64,000 nucleotides of DNA from positions 1,698,785-1,762,784 of the forward strand of contig NW_022985438.1 of the NCBI RefSeq assembly GCF_010093595.1, read 5' to 3'. The DNA is from Mytilinidion resinicola. Taxonomy: Eukaryota > Ascomycota > Dothideomycetes > Mytilinidiales > Mytilinidiaceae. Positions within the stretch are counted from its first letter, which is position 1, and each line of letters starts with the position of its first letter. Made by a program: the position numbers and the translations under genes. The notes beneath the pieces were generated by a model that was given only the letters and a program-made list of their open reading frames with translations, had not been told where the DNA came from and did no database searches. Below are positions 1-13,029 of this stretch, one piece after another.

Positions 1-767
1 GACGAGGTTGGTCGACTTTGCGAAGTCGATGAAGGTCTCGGCGCCGAGCTCGCCGGTCACCATCTTCTTCTTGTCCTCGCCCGTGTCAATGCCGATGACC
101 TGGAGGCCCATGGCCTTGGCATACTGGCAGGCGAGGGATCCGAGTCCACCTCCAGCTCCGACGATGGCGACAGTCTCGCCGGGGCGCGCGCCCGACTCCT
201 TGAGGCCCTTGTAGACGGTGATACCGGCGCAGAGCACGGGTGCAATGGCGTCGAGGGGAATGGATTTGTCGATGCGGGCCACGTGGGCGGCCTTTGCAAT
301 GGCGTATTGCTGGAAGGAGCCGTCGACGGTGTAGCCGGAGAGCAGGGCGTGTGCGCAGAGGGGCTCATCGGACTGTTGGCAGAAGGAGCAGGCCAAGCAG
401 GATCCGTTGATCCACTTCACACCGACGTGGTCGCCAATCTGGATCAGTTGTCAGTATGGTGGATCTGAAACGTGGGGTGAACGTGGGGTGGACAGAATCG
501 GAAACATACCTCGATATCCTGGGCGAGGTTGCCCTTTGCAACCACAACACCGGCGCCTTCGTGGCCACCGACGAGGGGCAGCTTGGTGGCCAGCGGCCAG
601 TCGCCGTTCAAGGCATGGAGATCGGTGTGGCAGACACCGGAGAACTTGATGTTGACCAGGACTTCATCTGGGGCGGGCTTCGCGACGGGGATCTTCTTGT
701 ACTCGAGGGGGCCGCCGTTCTTCTCGAAGACCTGGGCGTACTGCTCTGTTGGGATTGAGGGCGCCAT
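1..767 (-). CDS. Zinc-dependent alcohol dehydrogenase (3' part cut by window edge)
   Basis: Cytosolic medium-chain alcohol dehydrogenase of the yeast ADH1 type, interconverting alcohols and aldehydes with NAD(H). Seen: ATG at 767; exon 1 767-510; intron 509-439 (GTATGT..CAG); exon 2 438 to beyond base 1, joined in phase 0. Catalytic zinc ligands appear as GVCHTD (C46, H47) and GGHEGAG (H69, E70). The structural zinc site is C100, C103, C106 and C114. VLCAG and the Rossmann glycine motif GAGGGLG follow. The reading stops at the window edge inside the coenzyme domain, so roughly the last third is missing. A TATAAA lies about 118 bases upstream on the coding strand. Family assignment is secure. 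Which ADH paralogue it is, fermentative or alcohol-utilising, cannot be told from this part. Confidence 0.93.
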
Positions 768-882
768 TGTGATGTAATTGGCGAGTTGAAAGGAAGTCTG
801 GGGTATAAAGGCTTGTTGTTTGAGTGAGGAATGTTCAGTGGACTGATGATTGAAAGTGTCACCGACGGCGGGCAGCAGGCCC

Positions 883-888
883 TTTATA
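883..888 (-). promoter_or_regulatory. TATA box candidate for the alcohol dehydrogenase gene
   Basis: On the minus strand the bases read TATAAA followed by GG, about 118 nt upstream of the ATG at 767. This distance suits a TATA element with a short 5' leader, as expected for a strongly expressed dehydrogenase gene. A second TATAAA at 804-809 lies on the other strand and is too close to the start codon to serve this gene. Assignment is by position only. Confidence 0.45.
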
Positions 889-1461
889 CTGGTCACTCAT
901 GTCACCAGAGCAGCTCTCGATTCGAAACCCCACTTCCAGCGCGTCGTGTCCCAGGGTCGCGATGATACCGGAGGACAAGCTTGGCGGGAGCTGTGGGCTA
1001 CGAGCTTCCCACCAATGCACCACATTGCCGCATCCGGCTGGCGGCCGGTGTTCCGGAAGGCTTTCAATGGGCAGGTGGAGGCATGATTGGCGCCTCGCAG
1101 CAGAGCCACATCTGCAGTTGGCGGCAGCGCTCTACACGGAGCATCGGATGACAGTCTCACGACGCCTCGAAGGCTTCTCGGCCGGCTGGCGACGAGCTTT
1201 GCTGCTCCCACGCGGGCACGGGTAGCAATCTCAAAGGGTTTTTTTCCTCTGTGCTGAGGTGGGCTGACTTGGCGGGCGCGCTCCGTGGCAGACACTGTTG
1301 CAGTAGGAACCGCGGTGCATGAGCATGACGTTCTCGAACAAACGGCACCCTAGCAAGCGACGCATTCCACCGAACCTCACCTGATGATTTACCCCTCCAC
1401 CCCTCCATCGCTCCGCCGCGCACCGCAGCCTGGGTAGGGCTGGTGGCGACACCCCTATCGC

Positions 1462-1483
1462 AATCAAATCAATCAATCAATCA
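1462..1483. repeat. AATC tetranucleotide microsatellite
   Basis: About five slightly imperfect copies of AATC in a row in the gene-free interval upstream of the ADH gene. Simple-sequence repeat, no function implied. Confidence 0.8.
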
Positions 1484-2743
1484 TCAACTCCCATAACAGT
1501 CGTGATCGCACCGTCTGCACAATCAATAATCAATTCCATCTGATCGATGGCATCCTCCCGCCAGCCCCTCAGCCTCAGCCCCTCTTCCTCCATCACAGCC
1601 AAAAGAGTTAAAACTTCATCGTAGTCCCACAGCCCGGACATGAGGATCCCCCCCTAACAGCCTCCCTCCCACCATCCCTCGGTCGAACGCACCCACCAAC
1701 CGCCTGCCCACCACTCTGCCTTCAAACCTCTTCCCCCGCAAGCCCCACCACCGTCCCCCTTCCCCGCCCCCAACACCGAGCCACCAGCACGCTACGCGCT
1801 CCCCAGAGCCGCAGGACCGCCCATCTACCGATGCTGGTGCCGCATCAGATGCGCGAACCAGCGCCCTCGGAGCCTTTCGCGGCGAATCTCCATTGTGGAG
1901 ATGCATGCCGCCGGCGGGACGGCTCACGTTGGTTACCTTGGTCCACCACGCGGTAGGCTATCGCGGGGTAAGGGTCTGCCGCGGAGCTCCACGCCCCGTC
2001 TGAGCGCATCCAGGCGCGCTGCCATAATCTCTCGGGCTGCACATGTGGGTTCCTGGTGCATTTATCGGCTGAAAGGGTGAGGGCTAGGTGCAGATGTGGA
2101 TGCAACGAGGGGGCGCTGTGGAGGGAGATGCACATACGTGTTCGTGAACTACTTTGGCCTTGGATCGTTGCAGAGGTAGGTGAGTATACACCGCGAAACC
2201 ACTCGCAGCAAGCCATACCACCCCCGAGGTGGTTCCAACGTTGCTTGAAGCTGTCTCGACCTATTCTCGAACCCCAATTGCGGGGGAGAGCCTAGAAGCT
2301 TTGTTAGACTTTTGCTCGGCCTTCGGGTCATTGTGAAACTGTATCCCCAGGCCACCACAGCTAGGGGTCCTCGTGCAGGTAGTTCCCTGTACATCTTGCA
2401 TTGACTCGCTAGTGCAGAGAAAATAGACTCCTTTTCGCCGATGAATGGCCAATAGAAACTTAGAGCTGTCCTGGTCCGAGCTCCATCTGTTCCGGTGCCC
2501 CTTCTGGAATCGAAGAGCTCATGCACCCCAAGAAACTTCGCATCTTTCAATCCACTATTGCACCTCCCCACATTGGACCTCGAATAACCCTCAGATGTAA
2601 GAAACGAGAACAGTGAAAGTTAAAAGAGAAATCATAAGAAAGAAATCTTCGAAGCATCAACCGCCCATACATGACGTCCGGATGAATAAATACGGTAGAT
2701 GAGTGTCAGGGATTTGCGACTCAAACATGGCATCATCCAGTAA

Positions 2744-5700
2744 TCAACGACCGGCTTCAGAACTACCATCAAAAAGCCATCCATTCGGCCTACTTGGCCA
2801 CCTCTGATCAACCAGCGCACTCACGCGATTCAGGATGCGATTGCCGCCTAGAAGAACCTGGAAACGCTCGACTCGCTCGTCTGCTGACAGTAGGATGAAA
2901 GCGGGAAGGCCGAAAACCTGAGTCTCGTTTTGATCCGATTCGGATGTCGATAAGAACGGTGTGTTGGGGGGAGGCTTCAGCGCGGCGAGGATAGCTTGGG
3001 CTGCATACGCATTCACTCCGCATCGGCGAAGAAATAGCTCCCACTGAGTAATAGAACCCAAACATCAGTAGCGCGTCCAATGTAGGTAGTCACTGCTAGA
3101 GAAAAGCTACTGCCCACTTACCAAAGTCTCCTCTTGCAGCAACTTCATCTCGTTGGGCCTATCTGGAATCGTTGAGATACCCCAGCGCTGCATGGCCCAC
3201 ACAATCCATCTTGCAAGAGCCTCTTCTCCCCCGGGTACGTACTTGATGGACACCGCCGCTTCCATGGACGAGCAGAAGTCTTTCAATTCTGTCAATGCTT
3301 TGGTGTCATAGTCGTCCAGTGGATTCTCGAGTCCATCTCTCTCACGTTCTGCACTGAGACCCTCGCTGACGAACACGACTAATTGCTCGTACCTACCTGA
3401 TAACGCAAGCACTTCAGCCCTGATTGAAGAGTGATCAGGCTGTCCTGGCAGAGCCCGTTGTTTGATCTGCTGCAGAGTCGTCAACACTAGCCCGGTAGAA
3501 GCTGAAAGAATCAGGTCTGCTTCTTTGGCAGGTGAATTAGGAGCCTCGAAGTCTCGTTCGATCAGCTCTACTTCGGGATAGACTTTCTGTATAGCTCTAG
3601 TCAGATAGCGTTGTGTTAGGAGCGCGGCTGAGATGATGAATGAGCAAGGTGGGAGGTTATCCGATGTAGGCGGCACGCTGGTGCCTTTCCGAGTAGGCTT
3701 CAGAGCAGCCGTTGACTGTTCAGTAGTGAGCGGGACTTCTGGGGTTGTATTTTCGGATCTCAGCGGTAAGAAAGCAACATTGGGGTCTCTCTCTGTCGTG
3801 TTAGGTTTCTTGGGTGCTTTGCCACGCATGTCCATGAATTTGTCCAGCGCTGTGGATGCTGAGAATATGCCGCCAAGCATAAGGCCACCGTCTGGCTCGT
3901 GAACTTTTCTCGTCGTGCCAGTGATCGCTTCCTGCTTGGAGCCGGGTGCTGCGCGTTTGGCAATTGGAAGGCCATGCTCGGTGACACGCTTATCGTTTCT
4001 TGTCGCATCAGAACTCATCTCCTCGTCCTCCGCCAATTCAAGTCTCCTTTTTCGTAGAAGAGTCTCCATGTCCTTATCTGGGCGATAATTTCCCATTTCA
4101 AGTTCTTCGTCGCTTTCCTCTGTGCAATCAAGAATTCTTAGCCCCTCTGGCTTCCAAGTCAAGGCTTCAGTATCCACGGGATGCCCTCCACTCAAATCCT
4201 TCAGCAGCTGGAGTAAGAAAGCATCGTCTTCAATTTCTTCATCTAGAGCAACTTTGCCTAACTGGGACGGGAATGGACTCCATGGAAGATCTTTTTCAAG
4301 TCGCCGGACGCCATGCCATGATGAGAAGTCATGGAAGTCATGGCGTTGAATGATTTTGAGTAGCCTCATCTGAGAAGCTAGATCTGTCTCGTCACTCCCA
4401 TGATTGCTATTTGCCTTATGCTGGAACTCTAGCCACGGTGACTGAGGCAATGAGAAGTCAAGTTGGGGCACACTCATTCTTCTAGTCGTATCGATCTCCT
4501 GAAGTTGCTCATTTTCGAGCCGTTGATTAGCTACTACTGCGCGCGGATTGATCACTTCGTCGAAGAAATTCTCGAAGTCATTCTGAGAGCTGATTAAGTT
4601 GCCACCAGAGTTGATCGTGGGCGGGAGCTTTAAAGTTGGAAGAAACTCTTGAGCAATATCCGAGAAGGAAACCGACTTGGTTCTTTTGCTTGAAGACTCC
4701 AGTGTCATGGGCGGAGTAAGCGGGCCTTCGATCTTTAGATCAACAGCTTTGCGCTTCCGAGGTGACGAAGATGGAAGCTCTGATAGATCACGGAGCGGAC
4801 TGTAGATTTGACCGATATGAACGTCGCCAGGAAGCAATGATTCACTCTTACCAGAACCAGTATACATTGTAGGAGGAAGGATTGAGTCCATTTTCATAAG
4901 GTGGTCGTCAAGCGCTTGTCCTTCTGCGGCTGTTGAGTTAGTGAGATCAGAGAGTACCTCCATATGACCAGCTAGGGAGTCGAAAGCAAACGCATCAAGC
5001 GGAGGCGTAAGAGGGAGCAACGGCGGAGTCATTGGCTCGATGGCTGGATTCTGACCTCTTTAGTAGTCATTCTTATGCACGATGGATTCCACCTACTCGT
5101 CTGTACTGATCTGCCTCGGCCTTCATTTCGTCGAGATCTCTGGGGATGTAGGAGTCTTTCATGGCCGACTGGAGAAACAAGAGATCTTCTTTTGATATTT
5201 GCAGTCTCTCTTTTCCTGCCTCCTGGTGCTTGACAAATGGCAGAGCAAGATACCTCGAAGGCCAGGCGAGCCCTTCGTCATTGTCGTCATCAACCAGCTC
5301 GAGAGGTAATTTGAGCGTTCCAAATTTCGGCACTGCGATACTTCCGAAATTGCGCAGGTCAGCTTCATTATCAGAACGCAACAATGGTAGCTCTAATTTG
5401 AGCTGCGCCACTCTACGCCGGTCGTCAACGGTTGGATCCTGGTAGTCGGGCAGTACCGGTTGGGAACATGTTAGCTTCAAGAGTATCGCTACGTCTTTGC
5501 TCAGAGTTAGTCGTTCTTTTAAGACGAAATCCGAAGCCAAGTCCACTAGTGAGATGCCGATGGGATCTTGAAGATCCGTTTCGAAATCTTGATCTGATAC
5601 AGGCGTGACACGACCGGCAAACGTTAGTTCCGCAGTGTAGGGTATGGTCAGCTCAGATTGGCGTGCGTATTCTAGAGCGCTCAAGTCTTCGTATTGATCT

Positions 5701-5807
5701 CCGGTGTCCTCATTGTCGGCATTGTCGAGCGACCCTTCGGAGAAAGGTATGACGCTGTCATAGCCACTCCTTTGGCACGCAAGCGCGGGTTCTTGGGGCT
5801 CTGACAT
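2744..5807 (-). CDS. Large protein with XPF-like/HhH C-terminus, possible ZIP2/SHOC1-type meiotic factor
   Basis: Predicted 978 aa. Start at ATG 5807; the frame runs a few codons further upstream only through a TTG. Exons 5807-5093, 5043-3122 and 3043-2744; introns 5092-5044 (49 nt) and 3121-3044 (78 nt, GTAAGT..CAG) keep the frame. The first two thirds are acidic and low in complexity, with a basic stretch after SSPRKRKAV. The last ~300 residues look folded: a hydrophobic segment starting CSFIISAALLTQ, a region resembling an XPF-type nuclease fold without an obvious ERKxxxD catalytic motif, then a helix-hairpin-helix-like segment (LFLRRCGVNAYAAQAILAAL). That order recalls the catalytically dead ZIP2/SHOC1 proteins that work with SPO16 in meiotic crossing-over. 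The gene is well supported; the function is inference from fold order and could be wrong. Confidence 0.7.
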
Positions 5808-6303
5808 GCCTAAGTCATGCCGTAACAATGCTCCCGACTCGATGAGAGATGATCGCGCGTGATGATGTCCAGGGAGAGATGAAAGTCGATGCGAAGTTCC
5901 CTTCGACGAGCGGGATCGGCAATCACGTGATTGAGCTACCTTTATCTGGATTAGCGCATATCAAGCATTGCCGAGAACCTTGGAATTATGCAGGCCAGGC
6001 ACATCACCACCACGAGAAGACATCTAGTTCAGTCAATTTTATCCATATTTTGGTGTCATGCCTTAAGATACATGCAATGAGGGTAGGGGTCTAGTGAAAA
6101 AGACCCGCGTAAATACGCTCGCTAATCCGCAGCATGCCATGACGAATTCCGCAAAAACGCCAGACTCTCTGGTGAGTAATGAAAAGAAATCAGCCTTTTC
6201 TCATACTGAGGGCTAATCAGTTAACGCCAAAGCCTTTTGTACGGTGATAAGCCATGGAAAGAAGGTAGAACCGTATCGTAAGCCAGATGGTTATAATAGG
6301 CCT
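5808..6303. other. Intergenic region between XPF-like gene and dioxygenase gene
   Basis: About 500 bases holding the promoter of the gene starting at 5807 and the 3' region of the gene ending at 6304. No open frame with recognisable features was seen. Confidence 0.6.
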
Positions 6304-7594
6304 CTAGTCATTGTAGTTGACAATGCCCGAGCCGTCCTTGTTGACCTTGGGAAGACCATAGCGCTCGGCAAGATCTTCTTCCTGGGATTTTCCGGCAGGA
6401 TCGAAGACTGGACGCTCGGCCTGGCAGCAGACTCGCACGGCGTGACGGCGGTGGGGCGCAAAGCCGTAAGATGCAGTGTGATTCTAAGGCACTGTTAGTC
6501 ATAGTCTAGTCAAGAGCCGGGCAGTTGGAACATACGCAGACACGATTGTCCCAGAACGCGACGTCGTCCTTATTCCACTGGAAGCGGACGTGAAGCTCCT
6601 GGGTTGTGGCGATGACCTCGTTGAGGTATCCGAGGATGGCATCGCTCTCAGTCTTGGGGATCCCGACGATCTTGGTAACGAAGCCGGGATTGAAGAAGAG
6701 TGACTTCCAGCCCGTCACGGGGTGGGTGCGGATAATGGGGTGTTCCGTAGTGACAGCGTCGCGGCGGACAGGACGGCCCAGCTCACGTGATCCTTGCGCT
6801 TGCATCTCGGCGGAGTGCAGAGCGGTAAGGCTCTCAAGGTACTTTTGCATGAATGGGGAAAGGGCATCATATGCTGCATACTGTGAGGACCAGAGGGTGT
6901 CGCCTCCTCCGCCGCGTGGAGGGCCAGTGACGACCTTCAGGGACGTGTAAGAGGGAGGCTGAAACTCATAAGTCACCTGGGCTTGTCAGCATCGCTTCAT
7001 GGTGGGAAGACATTCGAGGTCACTTACGTCGGAGTGCCACAGGAAGGTTGGGGTAAACATGGCCCGCATGTCTGTCGAGTTCTCACCGGTGTACACAACA
7101 TGAACATCCTCAAGGCCAGGGCGCTGGGGCACACAGGTGGTGGCGTGCTTGTGCAGGCTGCCAAAGTAGGCTCCGAGCTCGCGCTGAGCATCGATGGTAA
7201 GGTTCTTTTGGTCCCGGAAGAAGACGACGCCTCGAGTGGCAATAAGGCGTGCGAGGTCGTCCTTCTGGGCATCCGTGAGGTTGGCCAAGTCAATGCCGTG
7301 GATCTCTGTGCCGATCTTGGGGTTGTAGTCGAAGACATCTGTGGCGGCGCTAAGGAGATTTCGGAACTCTGGGTCACCGTTGAGGCCCTTATCGTGGTAC
7401 GGCACTTCAGTCAAGGCCGGCCACTTGACGTCTGGGAAGCGTGGTTTAAGATCCTCATACTCGTAGTTCTCGTGTGACTCGACGACGTTACGGCCTGGCG
7501 TGTAGTTGATAACCGACTTGTTCTTGTGAGGAGCCTTGACGTCAGAGTCCTTGAAGGCGTCGTACTGAGCAGGTTCCACAAGGCCAGGTGCCAT
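6304..7594 (-). CDS. TauD-family 2-oxoglutarate/Fe(II)-dependent dioxygenase
   Basis: Predicted 395 aa. The enzyme would use 2-oxoglutarate and O2 with Fe(II) to oxidise a small substrate; fungal relatives act on taurine and other sulfonates. Start ATG 7594 in a good context. Exons 7594-7028, 6976-6536 and 6483-6304; introns of 51 and 52 nt begin GTAAGT and GTATGT. The iron-binding HxD is WHSD (H187, D189) at the very end of exon 1. The distal His is probably H338 in NHTASYG, and the 2-oxoglutarate-binding Arg lies in HRRHAVRV just after it. Length and order of motifs fit the TauD/TfdA family. No sulfonate or sulfur gene lies beside it, so the substrate is open. Confidence 0.92.
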
Positions 7595-10500
7595 TGTGAC
7601 GGGTTGAGTAGTGGGTATGAAGGGAGTTGGTTCAAGAAGGAAGTGGATGAGGGGATCTTTGACGAGTGTTGACGAAGGAAAATGGGCTATTGTTTAGACA
7701 AGTGGCTCAATGCAGTGATGGTTGGAAGAGAAAAATGGACAGAGTGGAGCTTTCTTATATTTCAGAAGTGACTCGAAGCGGCCGGCCTGATGGCGCCAGA
7801 GGCAGACCGCTAAGTCGATGGCCTCGCTGCTATAACGCAATACCGTGGGTGAGCACACCATTTTGCGGGACAAAGCACTGTGGCAGGTCCCCGCAAAACC
7901 GCTACGCACATGGGTCATATCAAAGTCATCCCAGCCGAGCCGCAACGGTGCAGGCATAGATCAAGCACACGCCAGTTCTCCGGGGCCTTGACGCGCTGCA
8001 CAGGCACCAAACGGGGAGCATTCGCCAGGCATGTCGTGATCGCGCGCACAGGGCACTACGGCTCACTCTCCTATGGTGCAATCTGGAGACTCTGGCGAAT
8101 GATTACTGGGCGGACGGCGGGAGCGGCGTAACGCAGCAGCAGTGACTTGCCTTCTGCTCCAGGCGTCTCGCCGTCAGATAGGCCCAATTGTGTACGAAAT
8201 AGGCCAAATAACACGCGGGTGGGCGCGATGGGAGGCAATTTGGGATGATGGAGGTTGGAAAGCGCGCCAAGCCATAGTGCGCCATGCCGGATCGGGGCCC
8301 CGAAACGCGGTGAAAGCCAGACCTCAATCACGCAATCATCGGACTCCATGGCGCAACGACGGTGGTGTTTGTCGCCTGGTCAGACCTCACGGCATATGTA
8401 ATGCCCGTGTCGTCGTCCTTCCAGCACTCTCTGCCTGTCTCCCGGCCTCCCGAGGTCCTCCGCCTGGGCCTGCTCACCGCGTCGTCCTTCTCTTCCAAGC
8501 TCGTCCAAGTTGGGCCGGTCTGCAGCAAATCCGCCCCTCGCAGTAATTACACGGCGCCTATCCCCGAGCTCGCAAAGTCGCCGGGAGCGGAGCACCTGGG
8601 CCGGAACAGACGCATTCCCTCAGCCAGCTCACTTCGCGCTGGACTTCCTCACATGTCTAGCGTATGTGGGTCCGTTCGTGGTGTGGCTTCTGATATTCTG
8701 CTCATGCAGCCTGGAGGAAAGTAATGCTGGCACCGTCCGGGGTAGCCCGGGCATGTATGAGGTTGGTCGAAAAGGTACACCTGTGCCTACGTCCTATTTT
8801 CGAAAATCCGTCAGAGTTCCAGGCAGTGGCTCGTAAGTGTCACAAATCCCCAAAAGATAAGACCTGTAGCAGCTCACCTCGGCTACCTCCGCTTCGCCTT
8901 CGTTGTCGTCTCATGCTAGCGCCGTATGTGGGTCTGATACGGAAGTCTGTGGTGTTGCTTCGATGGATGTTGAGATACACAGCATCACACCTGGACCCTG
9001 CGTTATCCGAGTAGCGTGGCCGTCACCGGCATCCCGCACCCGTGCTTGCAGAGACGCAGAACCTCAGCCCTGCCTGGCAATCGGTACTCTTTCGGCATGC
9101 CGTGAGCAACTTCTATCGAAGCACGCCGTCCTCGACTCCAATTCTCCCAGCCGTTGGACATTGAGATACTACTTGCCGCATCGACACGTCTTTGGCCACA
9201 CGGTTTCCGTCACTTCAGCCTAAGCGCGACGTTGGTGGACAAGTCGATCTCGATCACGGTCTGAACAAGCCGTGTCAGACTGATTAGCTCGAAGGATGGA
9301 AAAATGATCAGAGGCGGTTGAGGTGGTGTAGGGCCGCTGCTGATTGGGCGACAACTATCACGGCCGATAGTGGCCCGCGCCTCGTTGCGCGTGTTGGCTG
9401 AAGAGCTACATCTAACGAAGCCTTGAACCTCGCAACTCCATGCGCCAGCCGAAAACCCGCTGCGTTGCCTATCGAAACAAGGAAATTGGTCCCACGAGCA
9501 TCTTCGATGCGAAAAGCGTCAAAAGTAGTGCCAGTCCACAACTTGGCGATCGCGCCAGCGTTTGCGACGTCCACCTTCATTTCTTCAACAACTCACGATG
9601 CTCATTCATGAGCACCTCAAAATTAGCATGTGTGCTGAAATATATCATCTTCTCTCACGAGTCAAAATTTGACGACGGTCAGCCCTCCTTCACAGTAATT
9701 GTCTCGTCTGCTCCTTTCTCGCTGCTTCTGCTCTATCAGCGGTTGTGACCTCTATCTGACCGCCACGCTTCAAATACCCCACATACGCTAGACGCTAATT
9801 TGGTTATATGATCCCACGACGCTTTCCATCGTTTCATCGACCTCAATATTCGTTTATACTTTCGATATTCCTTCGCTCTCTCGTCAGCTTCTCTGCCAAT
9901 ACCCACCACCTCGGTGCGAGCCTGTAACCACTTGCGATGCGCATTATCAATTGTATCCGGAAGTGTTGACACTTGCATGAGCGCTCATCATGTCAAACCT
10001 TCATGGCCCCCGTGTCAAGGTTGTGGACAGAGGCGGCCTCCGGACATTGTTTCGATAGTGAATCGTCGGCGCATCATGAGGATGACAAGCAACTGCTTGG
10101 ACGATTGCCTCTGTGCAAGGCCGATCTGAAACAATATCTTCTATTGAGATGTACAACACAGGGGCTATACGTTATAGAGCTTACGTTTCCGCTAAGCAAT
10201 GTGCTCTATTCAACGCTTACTGAGAAAATAGTCGTGGTCACAGGACCGGAGGTCGTCGACTTCTTTAATTTTGAAGGTCATGGGTCTGCTGCTAGCCTGG
10301 AGAAGCATCCCGAGTATTGCAGTCGCCGAGAGCTGTGCGGCGCGTCCGGACCAGACCTTCAGGATGTAACTCCTCGTCGCCGCTTTAAAACACTAGAACA
10401 CTTGGTTCCGCCTTCGTCTGCAACATCAGCAGGGGTCCAACTGGCCGTTATCTGCAAGGCGAGGAACTGCGCTAGCTTCACGCAGGTGACAGCACCCATC

Positions 10501-12185
10501 CTAGTCTTGTTCATGCATTCGAACTAGAACATCGAGACTATCACTCCCTGCCGGATACGCCAATCCAGATTCAAGCCCGACGGTGTTCTCATCATGACTA
10601 ATAAGTGGAACTCATACCTGCGATATGCTCTCATTTGATCCACTTACTCTACGCCACGAGGATCGGCGTCCCCATGAATGCAAGCTGCACTCCGGAATCA
10701 ACCCTGCGTTTCTGATCCCAGTAGCGTACGCTCGCATACGGGAACAGCCCTTAGCCTCCGGACTGCGGCTGTGATGGTGTGAAGACGTTCATGCCCAACC
10801 TGAGGTTACAATTCTTTATCTTCGTAGGTCAACGTAAGTTCGTAAGTCATCTCAACATCTCCATATCTCAAACCCGCGAGTTGCAGGTATATGAGAACTT
10901 CGCAGCTTGCTTGCTTGGTCAAAGAGTTACGTGCAAGATATAATTCCTTCCTTTTTCAGAATCTAATCACTGCTTATCACATCCTATTCTTGGGCTTCCG
11001 TGAGCGTCATGATCACCCATGTGTGTCTTCAGAATGCATACGCGTGTCATGGAAAGGTGTTCAACTGAATCTCCAGCCCCGCTCCCCTCATTCCGCCTCC
11101 TTCTGGACTCTGAATCAGCTCACGCTGATCACCTGGCCACAAATAGCTCAGCAAACAAGCCAAGGAGCCTCGCCACCTTCGCTACTGCATCGTAGGGTAT
11201 GTGGGCCCCGGAGTTGCAAGGCCTGGGGTGCTTGCGTGCCCCTTACCAATCTCGGTCAAGGAATCCCTCGGGAGCCCTGCCGGCAGCTAGTGTATGAAGC
11301 ATAAGCGATCACATCGACCATCTTCCATCCGAGCTGGCTCTCGACCTAGGGTGTCTGCCCTCACGATGAGCTACCGCTTCTACTCTCTTCCAGATTTCTA
11401 ATGCTATGCCAAACTGCCGGCGAGCGGGGTCGGTTTGGAGTGCTTGAAATCCGAGCCAATGTACGCGATCCAGAATTTTACATCTCACGTGAGTTTCTAA
11501 TAGTGCGCTAGAGCACCTCAGACAGTGGTAAGCAAGTGTACACACGTTTTGTTCGGAGCTGTATCTATGCTAGAGAAATTAAGACTAAGCAAACGACAAC
11601 AACCAAGTAGTAGATGACGACAACTGGTAGGATTGTTTTAAATTATGTATCGTGTACTTGGGGCCTTGTGAAGGTGTAGTTGATGCTGAGACGGATCCAT
11701 GGATCGTGTGTTCCAGAGTTCACCATCTGTACTCCACACCTTTCCGTATGCCAAGCCTTTCAAGATTAGACGTGCTTAACCCTAAACTCTATATTACACC
11801 AGAGCCACAAATTCGTGTAATACTGGTGCATTCGCAAGGAAAAGCTGTGTAGTATAATACTATACTCAAGCTCACATAACACCATATGCGTAGATTATCG
11901 TACGTTCGGCCAAGCCCTCAAGAAATCAACACAAAAATCTCAGTTGCTACAAAATTGAAACAGTTATCAATTTATCGTCTCAAAGCGCGAGTGGACATCT
12001 TGGCATCGTCGTTGGGCCAACTGAACACCCGGCAAAGAAACCGCGGTGATACAAAAAAGAAAACGCCTCCGACCCAGGAAGTTTCAGTCGCTCAGAAGAT
12101 GTGGCTGATCATCGGCTCCATAGGTTCATCCCGCCGATTCCTTCAGCACAAGAACCAGCCACGGCATCCGAAAGCTCGTTCCCCG
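7595..12185. other. Long gene-poor interval
   Basis: About 4.6 kb without a gene I can support. Several frames of 60-185 codons exist, the longest at 9973-10527 (+), but they lack motifs, overlap frames on the other strand and do not join through convincing introns. Two stretches around 8640-8700 and 8910-8970 share words such as GTATGTGGGTC and suggest a weak old local duplication. Decayed mobile DNA is possible, but no transposase or reverse-transcriptase motif was seen. Confidence 0.55.
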
Positions 12186-12557
12186 TCACCAGTACTTTTT
12201 GCCATCTTGATATTTGAGAATGCTTTGACGGGTAGATCTGTCCCCGGAGTCAAGTACTTCCACAACTTCCTCACTCTTAGCAACTTGCTCTCTCCATGAG
12301 TCGTCGAGGCTTTCCAGACTTTCTTCTCCGAAATGGCTTTCATTCAATACGTCTATACCCAATCTTAAAACTACGTGGCGCAGCTCTAGATGGCAGACCT
12401 CGCATATAGCTTCGCGATCAGTGAGGTCCACTGTGTGCTGGGTAGTGTTCGTGCAATATCCAGAAAGCGTGCGCTTGGGTTGTAAGCATAGAACGACGCC
12501 GTCGAACTGCAGACGGTTGCAGCAGCGCACGAGGTGGTGGTAGAACTCGTGACACAT
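12186..12557 (-). CDS. Small Cys-rich hypothetical protein
   Basis: Single-exon frame of 123 aa from ATG 12557. The N-terminal half has spaced cysteines: C2, a CC pair near 12-13, C24, one in GYCTN, and ICEVC. Many short uncharacterised fungal proteins also begin with MC and have scattered Cys pairs of this kind, which is why I call it rather than the neighbouring frames. The C-terminal half is acidic and charged. No signal peptide or membrane segment. It lies alone in a gene-poor region, so a chance frame cannot be excluded. No function is proposed. Confidence 0.45.
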   Translation of the reverse strand: MCHEFYHHLVRCCNRLQFDGVVLCLQPKRTLSGYCTNTTQHTVDLTDREAICEVCHLELRHVVLRLGIDVLNESHFGEESLESLDDSWREQVAKSEEVVEVLDSGDRSTRQSILKYQDGKKYW

Positions 12558-13029
12558 CCTTTGCTCAGATGTTGTAGAGAATGAGATGAACGTAGAAGTG
12601 ACGGGCTTACGAATCGCTCGTGGTGGTGGTTTTTGGGTAGTTGGTATGTCTTAGGCTTTAAGTAAGTCGTTTCATCCCGTCTAGAAAAACATTGCAACAA
12701 ATTATGACGGGCCAGTTAACATAGAGAAATAAGAGTAGTTAGCAAACCGTGGACAAGGGAGTATCAAAAGCTTTTCCGCGGGTGAGACAGTTATGGTGAA
12801 AAGGTTGGGTGATGCCAATTAGAAAGCTTCCTCTTTGATCTAAAGCCATACGTTCGCACATCAAACGATACCTTCATGTTGGCTTGGTGTGATTCTATAA
12901 CGCGTATGAGATGGTGTTGTTGAATACGAAGTCATCACTGTCGGCCAGCTGGTTGACAACAAGACCAAATGGTCAGAAGCCAGCAATCAAATTATGTAAT
13001 ACTATAGACTCTGTTGTTTCGCTCCGGGA
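12558..13029. other. Short intergenic interval
   Basis: About 470 bases between the small Cys-rich frame and the stop codon of the class II aldolase-like gene. Nothing recognisable was seen apart from probable 5' and 3' flanks. Confidence 0.5.

Larger units (their letters stand above)
768..2743. other. Gene-free interval
   Basis: Nearly 2 kb between the ADH start and the 3' end of the next gene. Short open frames occur on both strands but overlap each other, lack family motifs and show no splice continuity, so none is called. It contains the ADH promoter and one tetranucleotide run near 1462-1483. Confidence 0.6.

Noticed and set aside
9973..10527. 184-codon plus-strand frame in the gene-poor interval
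   Set aside because: No recognisable domain, mixed composition and neighbouring frames of similar quality on the other strand; left as unsupported.
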